20,294 nucleotides of DNA from DASQFY01 sp036397815 (GTDB lineage Bacteria > Chloroflexota > Limnocylindria > QHBO01), in contig DASWIE010000031.1 of assembly GCA_036397815.1 (NCBI GenBank), forward strand, positions 1 through 20,294, in the 5' to 3' direction. This document shows positions 20,294 to 20,294 of the stretch, in pieces. Position 1 is the first letter of the stretch, and each line of letters starts with the position of its first letter. Under the pieces are notes generated by a model. That model saw nothing but the letters and a program-made list of their open reading frames with translations. It ran no database searches and was not told the DNA's origin. The position numbers and the translations under genes were made by a program.

Positions 20294-20294
20294 G

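Overview
The window is GC-rich DNA with short intergenic gaps. GTG, TTG and probably CTG starts are common, and many genes appear leaderless. The gene content is a mix of actinobacterial and Chloroflexota types: a sigma factor of the ECF type with a SnoaL-like C-terminus, a STAS protein, DUF4342, DUF6510, a F420/PPOX flavoprotein, a secreted Y-X4-D repeat lipoprotein, and a zinc-ribbon protein of the kind frequent in Chloroflexota. A Chloroflexota (Limnocylindria-like) or deep actinobacterial genome is the best guess. This rests on protein resemblance only; no rRNA or tRNA is present.

Layout. 1-2087: the 3' end of a sigma-70 gene, convergent with a STAS-domain gene, then a berberine-bridge-like FAD oxidase. 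2099-4574 (minus strand): a CHRD-like lipoprotein, a SIS-domain sugar-phosphate isomerase/deaminase, and a RES-Xre toxin-antitoxin pair. The RES toxin has no ATG or GTG at its true N-terminus and seems to start at a CTG overlapping the antitoxin stop. The pair has a clear -35/-10 promoter with tandem operator-like repeats. 4599-7312 (minus strand): a four-gene signalling unit made of a small aromatic/Gly-rich membrane protein, an OmpR-type regulator, a histidine kinase with almost no extracytoplasmic domain, and a DUF4342 protein. It is followed by a large imperfect inverted repeat. 7441-10857: an MFS exporter, an unknown protein, a spacer with three regularly spaced hairpins, and a seven-bladed Vgb-like propeller lipoprotein. 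10927-13168: a small unknown gene, a truncated class III cyclase, and an operon of a cytoplasmic sulfite-oxidase-like molybdoenzyme, an FNR-type reductase and DUF6510. 13270-14726 (plus strand): a compact run of a small ORF, DUF1761, a cupin and a PPOX/F420 protein. 14743-16249: a SnoaL-like protein, a Y-X4-D lipoprotein and a VOC protein. 16250-16985: a structured leader, a zinc-ribbon gene and a strong intrinsic terminator. 17025-18792: an alpha/beta hydrolase with an Asp at the nucleophile elbow, and an exported intradiol dioxygenase. 18954-19394: a secreted-protein gene and a response-regulator gene, facing each other, both cut at the same point near 19150. 19367-20294: a partial MFS_1-like transporter.

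The strongest cross-cutting signal is a TANNNT-type -10 hexamer placed 6 or 7 nt before the start codon at eight genes, indicating leaderless transcription. In two of these the TAG stop codon of the upstream gene is itself the first three bases of the next gene's -10 element. The window otherwise looks like ordinary chromosome with two degraded loci (the cyclase, and the receiver/secreted protein junction) and one toxin-antitoxin module.
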